Shown: positions 11,748-23,294 of the stretch, piece by piece
Position numbering within the stretch: the stretch's first letter is position 1
Layout of the letters: each line of letters starts with the position of its first letter
Source of the DNA: Penicillium oxalicum
Taxonomy: Eukaryota; Ascomycota; Eurotiomycetes; Eurotiales; Aspergillaceae
NCBI RefSeq assembly: GCF_001723175.1
Contig: NC_064656.1
Location: forward strand, 992,001-1,056,000
Length of the DNA stretch: 64,000 nucleotides
Reading direction: 5' to 3'
Translations under genes and position numbers: made by a program
Notes under the pieces: generated by a model
The model's database searches: none
What the model saw: the letters and a program-made list of their open reading frames with translations, nothing else
Told to the model about the DNA's origin: nothing

Positions 11748-12323
11748 ATCTATATCGAAATGCCGCACTACAACAGGATGCGATGATTTGGGTAGCTAGA
11801 TTTATCTCACAGGACGTGAGATGATCACACCAGTATCTTATGGATCATGAGCATGTTTCGAGTGTTCTCTCTGCTCATACTTACCGAGGAATCAAGCCAG
11901 AGCCTGATTAACCCAGGACCCAGTGCGATCGGAATGTGGATGGGCGGGATCGGGCCGTCACACGCCTCAGCAGCTCCATCAAACTGAAACGTCAGACCGA
12001 CTGCACTCCACCTCCTTTCGAGTCAATACATTGAATCAGTCTCATGGCACTAGAGAAGTGAGAGAAGGAGAGGCCATGCCAGCGACCTTATGTCTTAGCT
12101 CTCCTTATTGGCCTACAGGTGGGAGCCTCATCGTTTGGGTGGCTGGGGGAGGCTGGGAGACAGCCCACCCCTGCGATGCGATCCCAAACAAAAGCCCTCA
12201 TGGGCTCCAGCCCAGGTCCCTAGGAGACTCATATTGCACTCGAGAACCATCGGCTCTCTTGGGAATGCTTCCAGAGTGAGATAATTCAAGACACGTGAAG
12301 CTAAATCCCAGTCCCCGGCCGCC

Positions 12324-14957
12324 ATGACGGATCAATCGATTGCACCAAACTTCAGCCTGCGTAACGTCAACAGTAAGTACCAGCCCGAGCCTCGTGATAT
12401 GGTTAAAAGTCTCCCATCAGCCGCACAGGATGGGTTGATCCTTCACAAGAAACGTGCTCGACCAGTCTCTCTGACTTGACCATTGATTGACTCTTGCGCA
12501 GCAAGCCGACCGCAAGTCTCTCGGACAGGCTCTAGACAATCGATCGCTGCCTCGGACGACTACTATTCCTTTTCAGACCGCTCCACATCAAGTAATCCGG
12601 ACAGCCATCTCACAGCAATGCGCTTTGAGACTGCAGAGTCGCATCAGTCCTCTCAGGCGTCATCTCCTACAGTCCCGCGGGCCGAGTATCTACAGCCTCA
12701 GGTCATGCCTCATTCGGATCCATACCATCCTCAACCCCACCGACCTGCTCAACAAGAACTTGAATCCCCTCGTCCAGGTACAAGCAGTACCGTGCGTTTT
12801 GGAGCCGACAGATTTGCACGCTTGAGTCCGAAGTCGGATGACACAGTCAGGCGAATCGCGGCGGACTACGCTGGCCCAGCACCGACTCCCGGGCTCGATG
12901 ACTCGCCCTACGTCCGCTTCGCCATCGACCAACTGACTCGCGATCGAGCAGCGGGTGTTCTTCAGAGACACGACTCCATCTCGACCAATCAAGACTTTCC
13001 AAACGATCGGCTGGTGTGGGATCAGGGGCTGGGACAATTCACCCGTGCGCGCACTCCCATCCGGTACACTCCTACACCACCGAGACCCGGAAATTTGACA
13101 TCGCCGTCCCCTCAAGCACTGCCTCAAAGGCCCGACTCCGTTGACCCAGAATCTTTTCTCGCCGTCGGCCCACCCGAGGAAAGTCTTCAGTACCCGCCTC
13201 TCGACTATATGCCCCTTGTCCTTCAGCCATGGGCTCTGCTGTGCTTAATTTTCTGCGGGCTGCTCATGATTGCGGGCGTGGTGTTTTGCAATGTCTGGTC
13301 TTCTCAACATGAGGGGCTGTGGGACTATGAAGGCCAAGGAGGTGACCGCTACTTTGTGATGCAGTTTCTTCCTCAGATTTTGGCCGCCCCGATCATCATC
13401 TGGAGCTTTGTTGTGCAGGCCGCACTGTATCGGATTTCTCCATTTGCAATTATGGCATCAGCACGACCACGCGGATCGGTCTTGCAAGGGTTATCTGTGC
13501 TTCCCAAGAATTTTCTTCTACCTGACTTCTCCCACTTCCGATCGGGGGAGCTTCTTTTCGGAATCTCGCTGTTCTCAATCTGGTTGGCGAATTTTTTCGC
13601 TATTCCTCTCCTCAGCTGCCTGTTTCAGGCCAAGTACTACATCATTGAGGGGCAAGGTGTGTGGCGATGGACATCTGTCGAGGCAGTCGGCTGGACTCTA
13701 GTCGGAATATACGGATTTCTGGCGATTGGCTTAGTTCTCCTGGTGGTACGATTCATTCGAGCATCGACGGGCCTCATGTGGGACCCTATCAGTCTGGCAG
13801 ATTTGATCTCGATCATTCAGCGGTCAAACATTCTCCATGACTACGAGCACTCTGAAACTGTTCCATCCGTGAAACAGTCGCTGGATCCTCGCACTGTTCG
13901 CCTCGGTTATTGGAAGTTGTCCGCAAAACCCGGATCTGACATCTTCTATGGCATCGGTGAAGTGGACGCTCCAAATCGGACACCTTCTCTCCATCAGACG
14001 GAGAAGATGCGGGACTTACAGCCTCAAGGAATGACCAGAGTGAGATTTGATCTGGAGCATAGTGGTCCATTCACCAATGATTCATCTGATCATCACCTCC
14101 ACTCTCCATTCGTCCGGCACCGCTGGATTCCCTGGTTTCTTCGTAAGCCGTCTGTTCTGATTTGGACCACTCTTGTGTTTGCTCTGTTTGTGGCCTTCGT
14201 TGTTGTCAGTTTTGTACACAACGCGATTCGAACTGGTTTTCCTCCAAAGCTGCCTACTTTGCCCTCATCGACTGCGTTCTCGGCCTCAAATTTCGTCTAC
14301 AGCTTCATTCCGGCTCTGATTGGAAATGTTCTCTTCCTCGCCTTGCAGCCGATTGACATGTATTTCCGTGCTGTTCAGCCCTTTGTTGAGCTTTCAAAAG
14401 GTGCATCGGCAGAACAGAGTCTCCTTCTGGCATACCCTTACTCCCTACCTATGCAAGTGTCGCTACAGGCGATCATCAATCGACACTTTCGCGTTGCCTG
14501 GCTGTCTTTCATGAGCTCCGTATCGATTGCCATTCCAATTCTAGCTGGGGGCGTATTCATCGCACTCTGGTATCCAGATTCTCGTGATATCCGCATCTCC
14601 TCCCTGATGCCGGCATTTTATGCCCTGATTGCATTTTGTGCCCTGTACGCGCTCACATTTCTCACAATCTGGCCTGCCCGCTGCCATTTTCTCCCGCACG
14701 ATATCACCACCCTCGCCGATCTCATCAGCTTCCTCTATCAGTCCCCCCTTCTTGCGGACAAGCTACTCCGTGAGCCTCGCAGCAAGACGGACCTTGTGAC
14801 TCGCCTCATCGTTACTCCACCTTCAGAACGTACGCTACCCATGTACGGCTTTGGCGTTTACATCGGACGCGATGGCAAAGAACACCTCGGCATTGATCGC
14901 TTCCATCGCCCCGGCCGTGCCGATATGTTGATTATGACCGAAACGACGAAATTCTAG
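12324..14957 (+). CDS. DUF3433 multi-pass membrane protein, Neurospora 'spray'-like
   Basis: Two exons, 12324-12372 and 12502-14957 (129-bp intron, GTAAGT...GCAG), 834 residues. The short first exon supplies MTDQSIAPNFSLRNVN; its ATG has the favourable context GCCGCCATGA. After a disordered S/P/R-rich N-terminus (about 235 residues) come two similar blocks of hydrophobic segments. The first runs YPPLDYMPLVLQPW through RFIRASTGLMWDPISLADLISI; the second runs HRWIPWFLRKPSVL through HDITTLADLISFLYQSPLLADK. The repeated 'D-ADLIS' end of each block is typical of DUF3433. Family members include Neurospora spray, linked to the hyphal tip Ca2+ gradient and branching. The biochemical role is not known, and the spray link is by family only. 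Confidence 0.88.
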
Positions 14958-15594
14958 AATTTGCCTCTGGCAAGCATACAACCTGCCCCTTTTCACCCTG
15001 ACGATCTTGACGAATTATGACATTACATTGGGTTGTCGTCTCGCAGCGTTCTTTGAATTTTATGCCCCCATTTGACTGAACAGCTAGCATGTGCTCATCC
15101 TCGCCACGTTTAATGTTTGACAGCCTTTAGTCAGGCTCGTTACTTTTAGGATTTTGGTCCCTCTTTGATATGTCTCTTGTCCTTTTTCTTACATTATGGA
15201 TTTGATAAAATGATAGATTAATGATGGGTCGTGTTTTTTGGAGAGCTATCCGAGGGCCCTTCATCTGCGTATTATGAGTCGAGGTATTCTCTTGAAACGA
15301 CAGAACCGTGAAAAACGCCAAGCCACGTGACCCTGGATCGACGTCTCCGCAATTTTGCGGCCCCATCAAACATCTCCGTCAGACGATGCTGACTCGTATG
15401 TCAACATTTCACTTGCAACACCTCCGAGGCAACTGGTAAAAGATCCGCCTTCCATTCCAGAAACCTTTCGAAAAAAGCAACTCGTTCTTGCATCAAGCTA
15501 CACTTAACTCTAACCACAAATTCGAACCCCAGTCAAGTCAAAAAGACTGATTCACATTCACGAGACCCGAATCCCACCACTCTCCAACTCAACG
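14958..15594. other. Intergenic between spray-like gene and AIM11
   Basis: This is the 3' flank of the upstream gene and the promoter of AIM11. An A/C-rich, pyrimidine-strand stretch (about 15420-15590) precedes the AIM11 start, common in fungal core promoters. The only larger minus frame (15127-15369) shows no family resemblance. Nothing else is seen. Confidence 0.5.
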
Positions 15595-16224
15595 ATGTTC
15601 TCCTTCTTCGGCTGGGGCTCCAACTCCAGCTCCCAACCTCAATCCCAAACATCTCCTGAGAAATCACAAATCCAACACCAAGAAGCTTCACACCATGACG
15701 AGTCGAAGCGCACAACACCCTCGTCAAGGTCCAATCTCCCCGCGCCTATCGCCTCACAAACACAAGCACCACCGTCCACCCGATCCGACAATACCAACCT
15801 CAAACTCTTCTACGGCGGCATCGCATTCTTCGCACTCTCCGTCTTCGTTACCCGTCGAGCCAGTCTGAAAAAGCGACTCGCCTGCATCCCTCCATATTAC
15901 TCCAGCTCGGTATACCACCAACCCAGCGTGAACGGAGCAATGGAGGCGTTTGAGGCGCTGAACTTGGCCACGCTTAATGTCATTTCGTTCGGAATGATGG
16001 CTACCGGGGGTGTCATGTGTGCTCTGAATGTGAATGGGGTGGAAGATATGCGGAAACTCATGCGTAGCTCATTGGATGATGCCGCGGCGGGGAAATCGGA
16101 CGATGAGTTGGAAAAGGATGTCGTTGAGTGGGTGTCGAGTGTGCTGGGAGATCGATTTGAGAAGCAATTGGAAAAGGAAAAGGCGAAAAAACGGACGTCA
16201 GGGTCAAGTGGGGAAAATGAGTGA
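15595..16224 (+). CDS. aim11: AIM11 family mitochondrial-inheritance protein
   Basis: Single exon, 209 residues, ATG in context AACGATG and stop TGA 16222-16224. The first 70 residues are S/Q/P-rich and disordered. Two hydrophobic segments follow: LKLFYGGIAFFALSVFVTRR (about residues 73-92) and ALNLATLNVISFGMMATGGV (about 120-139). The R-R-A-S-L-KKR link and the region after the second helix (GVEDMRKLMR) are characteristic of AIM11 (altered inheritance of mitochondria 11). The C-terminus is a charged helix. Family members are small two-helix membrane proteins; the molecular role is not established. Confidence 0.85.
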   Translation: MFSFFGWGSNSSSQPQSQTSPEKSQIQHQEASHHDESKRTTPSSRSNLPAPIASQTQAPPSTRSDNTNLKLFYGGIAFFALSVFVTRRASLKKRLACIPPYYSSSVYHQPSVNGAMEAFEALNLATLNVISFGMMATGGVMCALNVNGVEDMRKLMRSSLDDAAAGKSDDELEKDVVEWVSSVLGDRFEKQLEKEKAKKRTSGSSGENE

Positions 16225-16610
16225 AATCAATATGCCTCCTCGAAAAAACAAGAGAGCCGGCCTATTTCCCCCTTCGTCATTTGGGGGGTATTTTTTTTTT
16301 TTAAAAAAAAAAAGAAATACTCATAAGTGCTCGTTTGACCTGCGTGCCATTGGACATACTCTACTCATTTATCGATGGCTTCCTCTCATGTATACATTGT
16401 ACGCATTTGCGATTTCCTTTTTCTCATATACCTGAGCATCGCCTTGAGGCGTTGACTGCAATGGTTTTATCACTCAGTGGTCCTTTTTTGAAAGATGAAT
16501 GAACTTCTCTGCCTATGTGATATGCAATTTTGATGTATTGAATCTTGGGTTCGAGCACAGAATACTGCGACCGTTCAAAAGCTAGTCACCGGGCGTCTGT
16601 TGCCCGCAAG
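16225..16610. other. Intergenic with T12A11 palindrome, convergent 3' ends
   Basis: This separates AIM11 (+) from the RBM5-like gene (-), whose stop codons face each other. T run 16291-16302 is followed directly by A run 16303-16313. Such a symmetric T/A block can act as a poly(A)-signal environment for both strands and disfavours nucleosomes; that role is inferred. Confidence 0.6.
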
Positions 16611-19260
16611 CTATGATCCCTGGTTCATTTGATCGTACCGTTGTCGAGCAGTCTCTCGAGTCTTTTCCAAAAATTCATCATATCGTCCCCTGGTATTTCG
16701 GCCAGCCTCTTCCACAGCATCACCCAGTTTACCTCCCTGGGCACCCAGACCAACACCCTGCGCGTAAATCTCCGTTGCAATGGGAGCAGTGACACCGGTG
16801 CCCGTTGCTCCCAGACCAGAACCGGCGGACCAGCCCATCTTGCTCAGGAGAGAAGCACCCTTGGAGGTCGTCTGCGCCGGTTCCTCATCCTTGGGTGCAG
16901 CGGCCTTATTGCGGGCACCGGACTTCTTGCCACGACCAAATGCCTGGCGACGCTCACGTGCACGGTCACGGTACTCAGCCGGCTGCGGAATGATACCATG
17001 CTTGATCAGCTTCGACATTCCACGAGCTTTGGCCTCCTCATTTTGAAGGTTTTCACGGTGCAGCTGGCTCAGACGTTCATGGCGGTTGACGTTGGCAGAA
17101 CTCTTGAATTGCCGCATGCAAAGGTAGCAACAGTTCCGAGTGAGATCGGCGAATGATTGAGCTGGCGGAGCATTTGCATCCACTAGTGAATTGGCTTTTT
17201 CCAATTCACCTTCCACGGCCGTCTCCGTTCCCTCCTTGGAAATGCCATGAAGTTCGGCATGCCGATTGCTCCAGAACTGTAACTGAGACGGCATAGCCAG
17301 TTTCTTTGCGGTCGCACCCGCGGCGGCTTCAGCTTTCCGTTTCTTCGCTTTCTCGGAATCCCGGGCGCCTTTGGCGTCGCTTTGCTCTCGCGACCCAGGG
17401 CCTTTTGCGCTTGTTGGCCTGTCTTGCTCAACGTTCTCTTCGCCCGACGCAAGCATCAGCTCACTCGCGTACCCCTCATCATCCCAATACATAAGCTTTG
17501 CGGAGGGATTTGCCAAGGGGCTGAAGGTGAACTGAGCTGCACTAGGATTTGGATCCATGACCGGAACAAAAACACCAGCGTGAATATAGCTGACTAACAC
17601 GGGTTTGGACGAAATGGTGAATTTTTCGAATGAATTCAACCGTGCAATGGCGGCTTGCGCATCCTAATGGCATATATTGGTCAGCATATCAGCCAATCTC
17701 TGCTTCAGGATTGGAATGTAAAAAAAAAAACGACTTTTCGTACCAAGACATTGGCAAACTCGGCGAACCCAAAGCGCCAGCTTTCGTTTGTCTTCCGGTC
17801 TCGAACCAGCAGGACGCGGCGAATGGAGCCCTCGCGAGCACCTAGATTCGAATCTCCCGTAGTTGAGGCAACTTTGGCACCCTTTTTCTGGCTGGCTGAT
17901 GTAGGGGCATCGTTGTTGCCTGCGGTAGGACGATAAAGTTTGGCAACCCCCTTTGCTAAAAGCTCCTCGGTCACCGACGATTCAAGCCCTCGCAAGAGAA
18001 TGAATTGCGACGGCTGGCTATCGGGCGCCGCATCATTGTCACCGTTGTTGGCGATCTTTGGCGGGGGAACGCCCGGCGGGCCAACGGGGATTATCTCTGG
18101 ACCTGGCTGGTGAGCATCTTGGACTGTGCCATGCCTGAATGAATGAACATACCTGGACGGGGAGCATTGCACCTGAAACATTTTGGTCGAGTCGCAAAAT
18201 TGACTACGGCGCACTGGTTTCTCTGGATCAGTACAGAGCGCCCATCGATCTCTTAACACAAAACAGCTTCTTACCATGCGACAAGTCCAGTCTGCTTCGG
18301 TTTTGACCCGGTTCCTATCCTCTCTCTCTCGGCTGTATGCGATGCGAACCTTCGTGCTTCGATCATTCTCCCCCGCAGATGGACCGTATAGGTATATGAA
18401 AGGGTGATTTTGCTCGAGAAAGGCCCGCGAATCATCGATAGAGGCGAACCGCAGAAATCCCAATTGTCGTGACAACCCTGCAGATTGGGTTTGTTAGGAT
18501 AGGATTTCACCTACAAACATCCACGAATTGACGACAATCACGGGTCTCTTTGACTTACTTGTTTGGCGATCTCGAATTACTCGGATCTCCTCCAATCCAC
18601 TGATCTGATAAGCATTGTGAAGCTCCGCACCAATCTATATGTCGTGACAGAAAGAGTCAACATGCTGTCCTTCCACAACAAATTTGTAGTTTGCAACTCA
18701 CGTCATCTTCCGTCATATCCACAGGAAATCCTTCCATCATAATCTCCCGGCTCTCTGTGCCGAAACCAGAGTGCCCTCGACGAGGGCTCCGGCTGCGGCT
18801 GTAGCTTCTGCCATGGCTGTAATCTGGCGACCGGTATCCCTCTCGGTCCCGGTCTCGGTAGCCCTGTCTTCCTCGACGCGGCGGTGATCGATGGCGATAT
18901 CCCTCCCGGTCTCGACTCTCATAATGCGCTCCGGGATCTCCGTCTCTGCTGTATTCGCGCCTGCGGCCTGTTGTCCGTTGCGTAGGTGTGCGAGCGTGGT
19001 CTTTTATTCCCCAAGTCAATGCTCAGAACATTAGCGGCAACTCAAAAACTTCAGGAGGATAGGCTTGGTTCGAATTCGGAGCCACAAGCAAAAACTCAAG
19101 GACCATTGCCATGTAGGGAGGAGCGTGTACCGCCAGGCGAGCGTGAGCGTGAGCGTGAGCGATCATCGTACATTCGGCCGTCCCGATCATCTCGTGGGGC
19201 AAATCCTCTTCCCGGGGGATCGAGGTACGGCCGACTTTCATCTGGGCGACGGGATGCCAT
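16611..19260 (-). CDS. RBM5/RBM10-like RNA-binding protein (RRM, RanBP2 Zn finger, C2H2, G-patch)
   Basis: Seven exons: 19260-19131, 19021-18702, 18634-18559, 18477-18275, 18213-18153, 18102-17744 and 17663-16611; 733 residues in frame. Domain order: RS/RD-rich N-terminus (DDRSRSRSRSPGG); first RRM spread over exons 2-4 (IMMEGFPVDMTEDD...GFLRFASIDDS); RanBP2-type zinc finger joined across the exon 4/5 border (DWTC-RM-C...N...C-x2-C-NAPRP); second RRM (FILLRGLESSVTEELL ... RFGFAEFANVL); a C2H2-like finger (CYLCMRQFKS...H); and a G-patch (SKMGWSAGSGLGATGTG) near the C-terminus. This is the arrangement of RBM5/RBM10, alternative-splicing regulators that join early spliceosomes. The exon 1 donor (GTACAC) is the weakest call, and intron 5 is only 50 bp. 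Nuclear splicing function is inferred from the domains. Confidence 0.88.
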
Positions 19261-19572
19261 GTTTAGAGTTGATGAATTGCGACTTGCGACTTTGGGAAGC
19301 TCTGAGCTACACTTCAACAACTTGATATGCGATAACAGCCGGCAGAAACTTGACCGCTTTAGATTTACGAAAACGGGGAGAGATTATATTGTCAACATCC
19401 TTGATTTGAATATCTTTGTCTAAATCGAGCCCTCCGGAGATTACCTGGAATGAATCAATCAACAATTGAGACATGAACAAGATATCGTCAGTCTTATCAG
19501 TACGTTTGGATGGGACCAGTCAAAGGTCAACGGGTTCAATTATCGTACTTTCCACATGTGGCTGAATATTGG

Positions 19573-19587
19573 CGGACCGGGACACGG
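19573..19587 (+). promoter_or_regulatory. CGG-N9-CGG direct repeat, possible Zn2Cys6 site
   Basis: Two CGG triplets in direct orientation with a 9-bp spacer lie about 645 bp upstream of the alpha-glucosidase start. Spaced CGG repeats are bound by fungal starch/maltose regulators of the AmyR/MalR type. The match is short, so chance is likely enough to keep confidence low. Confidence 0.25.
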
Positions 19588-20033
19588 GCCGTGTGCATGT
19601 GATATGCTTCACTGAGATGGTTCGGCGTCTGACGATTGCACAATTGCCCGCTTCCTAGCTCTGAATGGACGAGGTCAAGTCTTGCGATTGCTACAAGAAC
19701 TCACCATCTTGAGGTCATCCACCCTCCTTTGAGACATTCAAGTTGGCTATGCGACCACTAGCCTGTTTCCCACATGGCCATGTCCTTGAGGAGGCGGGAT
19801 AGTGCCCGCTTTATCTCATAAGGGTGGAAGCGATTTGTCTCGAGGAAAATGAAAGGAACTGTCGAATTATTTAAAAGATTTTTCGGTGGTATCGCTCATT
19901 TGGCAGTTCATCTTTGCATGGCCTTGTCCCGATAGCGCTGCCCCATTGAAGAAGTAGACTGTGCTGTCCCACTTTAATAATTGTACTCGTTAATGATCTA
20001 CCCCAGACATTATCCACTCTCGAGGTTCCTTTA

Positions 20034-20039
20034 CCCCGC
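20034..20039 (-). promoter_or_regulatory. CreA-type core (CCCCGC) upstream of alpha-glucosidase
   Basis: CCCCGC is the reverse complement of GCGGGG, which fits the SYGGRG consensus of the carbon-catabolite repressor CreA. It lies 193 bp upstream of the start codon, a sensible place for glucose repression of a maltase gene. Confidence 0.35.
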
Positions 20040-20231
20040 GTTGAGGTTCGTGTATGTAGGATATGGTCCGAGTGGATCAGTAAGTTGCGACGTGGTCAGC
20101 TCTGATCGTTATGGGTGGGCGCTATTTAGGAGAGAGTTCTCACCTCTCCTCTCTCGAGGGGATGTGACACTGTTCCATTGCGCATCGATTTTCCACCACT
20201 TCCCTTACTTGCGCAGCCTCGACCATCCCTC

Positions 20232-22157
20232 ATGTCGCCATCTGCTCAGTCTGTCCACCGGGCATGGTGGAAGGAGAGTTCTGTGTATCAAATATGGCCT
20301 GCATCATACAAGGATTCCAATGACGATGGAATTGGTGACATTCCAGGCATCATCTCACAGTTGGATTACATCCAGAAGCTTGGAGTCGATATTTTGTGGC
20401 TCTGCCCTTCGTACAAATCTCCACAGGTGGATATGGGCTACGACATTGCTGATTATTACAGCATTGCCGACGAGTACGGCACGGTCGCGGACGTTGAAAA
20501 GCTGATCCAAGGCTGCCACCAGCGAGGAATGAAGCTTCTGATGGACCTGGTGGTCAATCATACAAGTGACCAGCATGAATGGTTTAAGCAGTCTCGCAGC
20601 TCCAAGGACAATGAGTACCGCAAATGGTACATATGGAAACCTGCAAAGTACGACGAAGCAGGCAATCGACAACCCCCAAATAACTGGGTCTCTCACTTTC
20701 AAGGTTAGCAAGCACACGGGGCAGGCTTTTCCCTCCAAAAATGATTTTCCTGGTATGGAGATGTGACTGGGTGCAGGTGCTGACGAAGAGTCTGCAGGTA
20801 GCGCTTGGCAGTACGATGAGCTGACGGATGAGTACTATCTTCATCTCTTCGCCACCGAGCAACCCGATCTCAATTGGGAGCATCCTCCCGTGCGCAAAGC
20901 AGTGCACGACATTATTCGATTCTGGCTCGACAAGGGCTGCGACGGATTCCGCATGGATGTGATCAACTTCATCAGCAAGGATCAGCAATTCCCCGACGCA
21001 GAGGTCAAAGATCCCAACACTCCCTGGCAGTCTGGAGACAAGTATTACGCCAATGGACCTCGATTGCATGAGTATCTGCAAGACATTGGCAAGATATTGA
21101 AGGAGTATGATGCATTCAGCGTGGGTGAAATGCCCTTTGTCACAGACGAGCAAGAGGTTCTTCGTGCTGTCCAATTTGACCGCAACGAGATCAATATGAT
21201 TTTCAGCTTTGAGCACGTGAACGTTGACCACGGAGATTTTGGCAAATTTGAGCCTGGAGCGTGGACGCTTACGGATCTCAAGGAATTCTTCCAGCGATGG
21301 CAACCTTTTATGTACGAAAATGACGGTTGGAACGCACTTTATTGGGAGAACCATGATCAACCGCGGTCCATTGATCGTTATACCAACGCCAGCGAGGAGC
21401 ATCATCTGGCTGCGGCCAAGATGCTGGCGGTGGCATTGACATTGCAAGCGGGTACCCCGTTCATCTACCAGGGTCAGGAGCTCGGAATGCAAAACGTTCC
21501 CAAGTCGTGGGGTATTGAGGAATACAAGGACATTGATTGCCTCAATCATTGGAAAATGTGAGTATAGAAACTACCTGAACCGCCAAATCCTCACCGAGAA
21601 GCAAGCATGACATCTAACCATTCTCTAGTCTGGTCAACGACAAGCCTTCGGACACGGCAGCTCAGAAAATTGCTCTCCAAGAATATCAGAAAAAATCTCG
21701 CGACAATGCCCGGACGCCAGTGCAGTGGTCAGATGCACCCAACGCCGGATTCACGGGGCCCTCCGTCAAGCCTTGGATGTCCATCAATGACAACTATCCT
21801 CGCATCAATGCTGCCGCTCAAGTCCAGGATCCGAGCTCCGTGTACCATTTCTGGGCATCTGCACTTCGTCTCCGCAAGGATTTCAAGGACATATTCGTCT
21901 ACGGTGATTGGAAGATCGTCGATGCACCCAGTCAGGACGTTTTCGCGTTCACTCGACAATATGAGAATCAGAAGGTTCTTGTTTTGTGCAACTGGACCGA
22001 ACGGAGTTTGACCTGGGATGCGCAAGGCAATGGGGTATCTACTGTCAAAGATGTACTGTTGAACAACTATGAACCGTCTGCTGGAGCATTGAAACGCTTC
22101 GGCGGCGGCTCATTTGATCTGCGGCCATTTGAGGCTTGTGCTCTTCTGCTACTATGA
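20232..22157 (+). CDS. Intracellular GH13 alpha-glucosidase (maltase/oligo-1,6-glucosidase type)
   Basis: Three exons, 20232-20703, 20798-21557 and 21629-22157 (introns 94 and 71 bp), 586 residues. The N-terminus goes straight into the barrel (HRAWWKESSVYQIWPASYKD) with no signal peptide, so the enzyme is cytosolic. GH13 motifs in order: DLVVNHTSDQH (region I), GFRMDVINF with the nucleophile Asp (region II), FSVGEMPFV with the acid/base Glu (region III), and ENHDQPR with the transition-state Asp (region IV). The C-terminal beta domain (about the last 75 residues) ends ...RPFEACALLLL. It should hydrolyse maltose or isomaltose taken up by a permease. No permease or regulator gene adjoins it here, unlike some Aspergillus MAL clusters. 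All catalytic residues are present. Confidence 0.93.
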
Positions 22158-22473
22158 CGTTAATGGTGAAATATTACGAAAGTCCCCTTTTCTTTGATTC
22201 TGAATCTTCATATATAGGTCTCATGTTATCAATTTACTCTAAAATCAATTTGCCAAACATCGCTAGAGATCTGGCTTGGCTCGAGGACATTCGTCGAGCT
22301 CTCTACACCCCCCCGCAAGTGACCCGCCAGCCTTCGTACCTCCCACACGGCAGTTCCCCGCAATCGGATAAGACCCTCGAGGAAAAATGGAGATATGCTC
22401 ACACTCCTGACATCACCGCCAACCCCCCCACCATTCTTGCACATCGAGAAGTACCTTTTACCAAACCTCAAAC
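22158..22473. other. Intergenic, alpha-glucosidase 3' end / cnxH promoter
   Basis: A short 316-bp gap between two same-strand genes. It begins AT-rich (3' UTR-like) and turns C-rich close to the cnxH start. No gene is seen. Confidence 0.5.
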
Positions 22474-23010
22474 ATGACAGCAGACGAATCTCCTCTCCCA
22501 GCACACCTGGACCCATCCACCTATCCCCGAACCCAGCACGATGCCGCGCAAAACATCCACCTCACCCTGACCTACTCCCCACTTGATCCAAACACCTATT
22601 TGGCGGAGACCTCGTCGGCCGCGGCCGGCGCCAACACTCTCTTCCTCGGAACCACGCGGGATACTTTCGAAGGCCGCTCGGTCTCGCAATTGAGCTATAC
22701 GACCTATCCGCCTCTTGCGCTGAAGACGTTCAAGGCGATTGCGGAAGATGCGGTTCAAAAACATCAACTCAAGGGTGTGAGCATTGCGCATCGTCTGGGG
22801 GTGGTGCCGATCAAAGAGGCCTCGATTGCGATTGCTGTGAGTGCGGGCCATCGTGCGGCGGCGTGGAGGGCGGGCGAGGAGATACTTGAAGCGTGCAAAG
22901 AGAGGGCGGAGATTTGGAAGCGGGAGGAGTTTGTGGATGGGGGCATGGAGTGGAGAGCGAATGCAGATCGTGATGCTGAGGGGAATCCGGTCCAGAAAAC
23001 GGGTTCATGA
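22474..23010 (+). CDS. cnxH: Molybdopterin synthase catalytic (large) subunit, MoaE/MOCS2B type
   Basis: Single exon, 178 residues. After a 28-residue lead comes the MoaE fold: [55 protein letters not shown] and EIWKREEF, all hallmark segments of MOCS2B/CnxH. The enzyme puts two sulfurs into precursor Z using thiocarboxylated MOCS2A/CnxG to form molybdopterin, the cofactor of nitrate reductase and xanthine dehydrogenase. The conserved Lys in WKREE and the HR pair are intact. No mitochondrial or secretory signal is seen, so it is probably cytosolic. It converges on SCO1. Confidence 0.93.
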   Translation: MTADESPLPAHLDPSTYPRTQHDAAQNIHLTLTYSPLDPNTYLAETSSAAAGANTLFLGTTRDTFEGRSVSQLSYTTYPPLALKTFKAIAEDAVQKHQLKGVSIAHRLGVVPIKEASIAIAVSAGHRAAAWRAGEEILEACKERAEIWKREEFVDGGMEWRANADRDAEGNPVQKTGS

Positions 23011-23294
23011 GTGAAGAAGGTCTACTGAATGGTGGAACGACGATCTTTGACTTGGACCATCCAAATGCTTGCAAGTCGCACTCGATCTTGAGTAGGATCG
23101 CTTCTAGCTCACAATGAGTGCACCGGCTTACATCGCGACTGTTTCGGCAACGTCGACCGTACAATTGAAACGCCAGTTATTACCTACTCTGCTACATTGC
23201 CTTGGTCAGCTCCCCGAAGGGAGTAGAGTGAGCAGGGTATTTGCGCATTGAACATTGATATAATACAGTTTTCGTACATACGATCCCAAAGACA

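Larger units (their letters stand above)
8103..12323. other. 4.2 kb gene-poor region
   Basis: This is the common upstream region of palI (-) and the spray-like gene (+). I find no ORF with family similarity or convincing splice pattern. The longest frame (9754-10482, minus) runs through a poly-C tract and reads as random sequence. It contains a 21-nt C run, a perfect 19-bp inverted repeat and a TCGG-N6-CCGA palindrome, listed separately. No transposon ends or target-site duplications were noticed by eye. A non-coding RNA or a very small gene could be hidden here. Confidence 0.5.
19261..20231. other. Divergent promoter region, RBM5-like (-) / alpha-glucosidase (+)
   Basis: This 971-bp region separates two divergent starts. 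It contains a CGG-N9-CGG motif and a CreA-type core (listed separately) and an AT-rich TATTTAAAAG near 19867. Short frames here show no family resemblance. Confidence 0.5.

Noticed and set aside
20584..21549. 321-codon minus-strand ORF over the alpha-glucosidase
   Set aside because: It is antisense to strong GH13 coding sequence with intact catalytic motifs.
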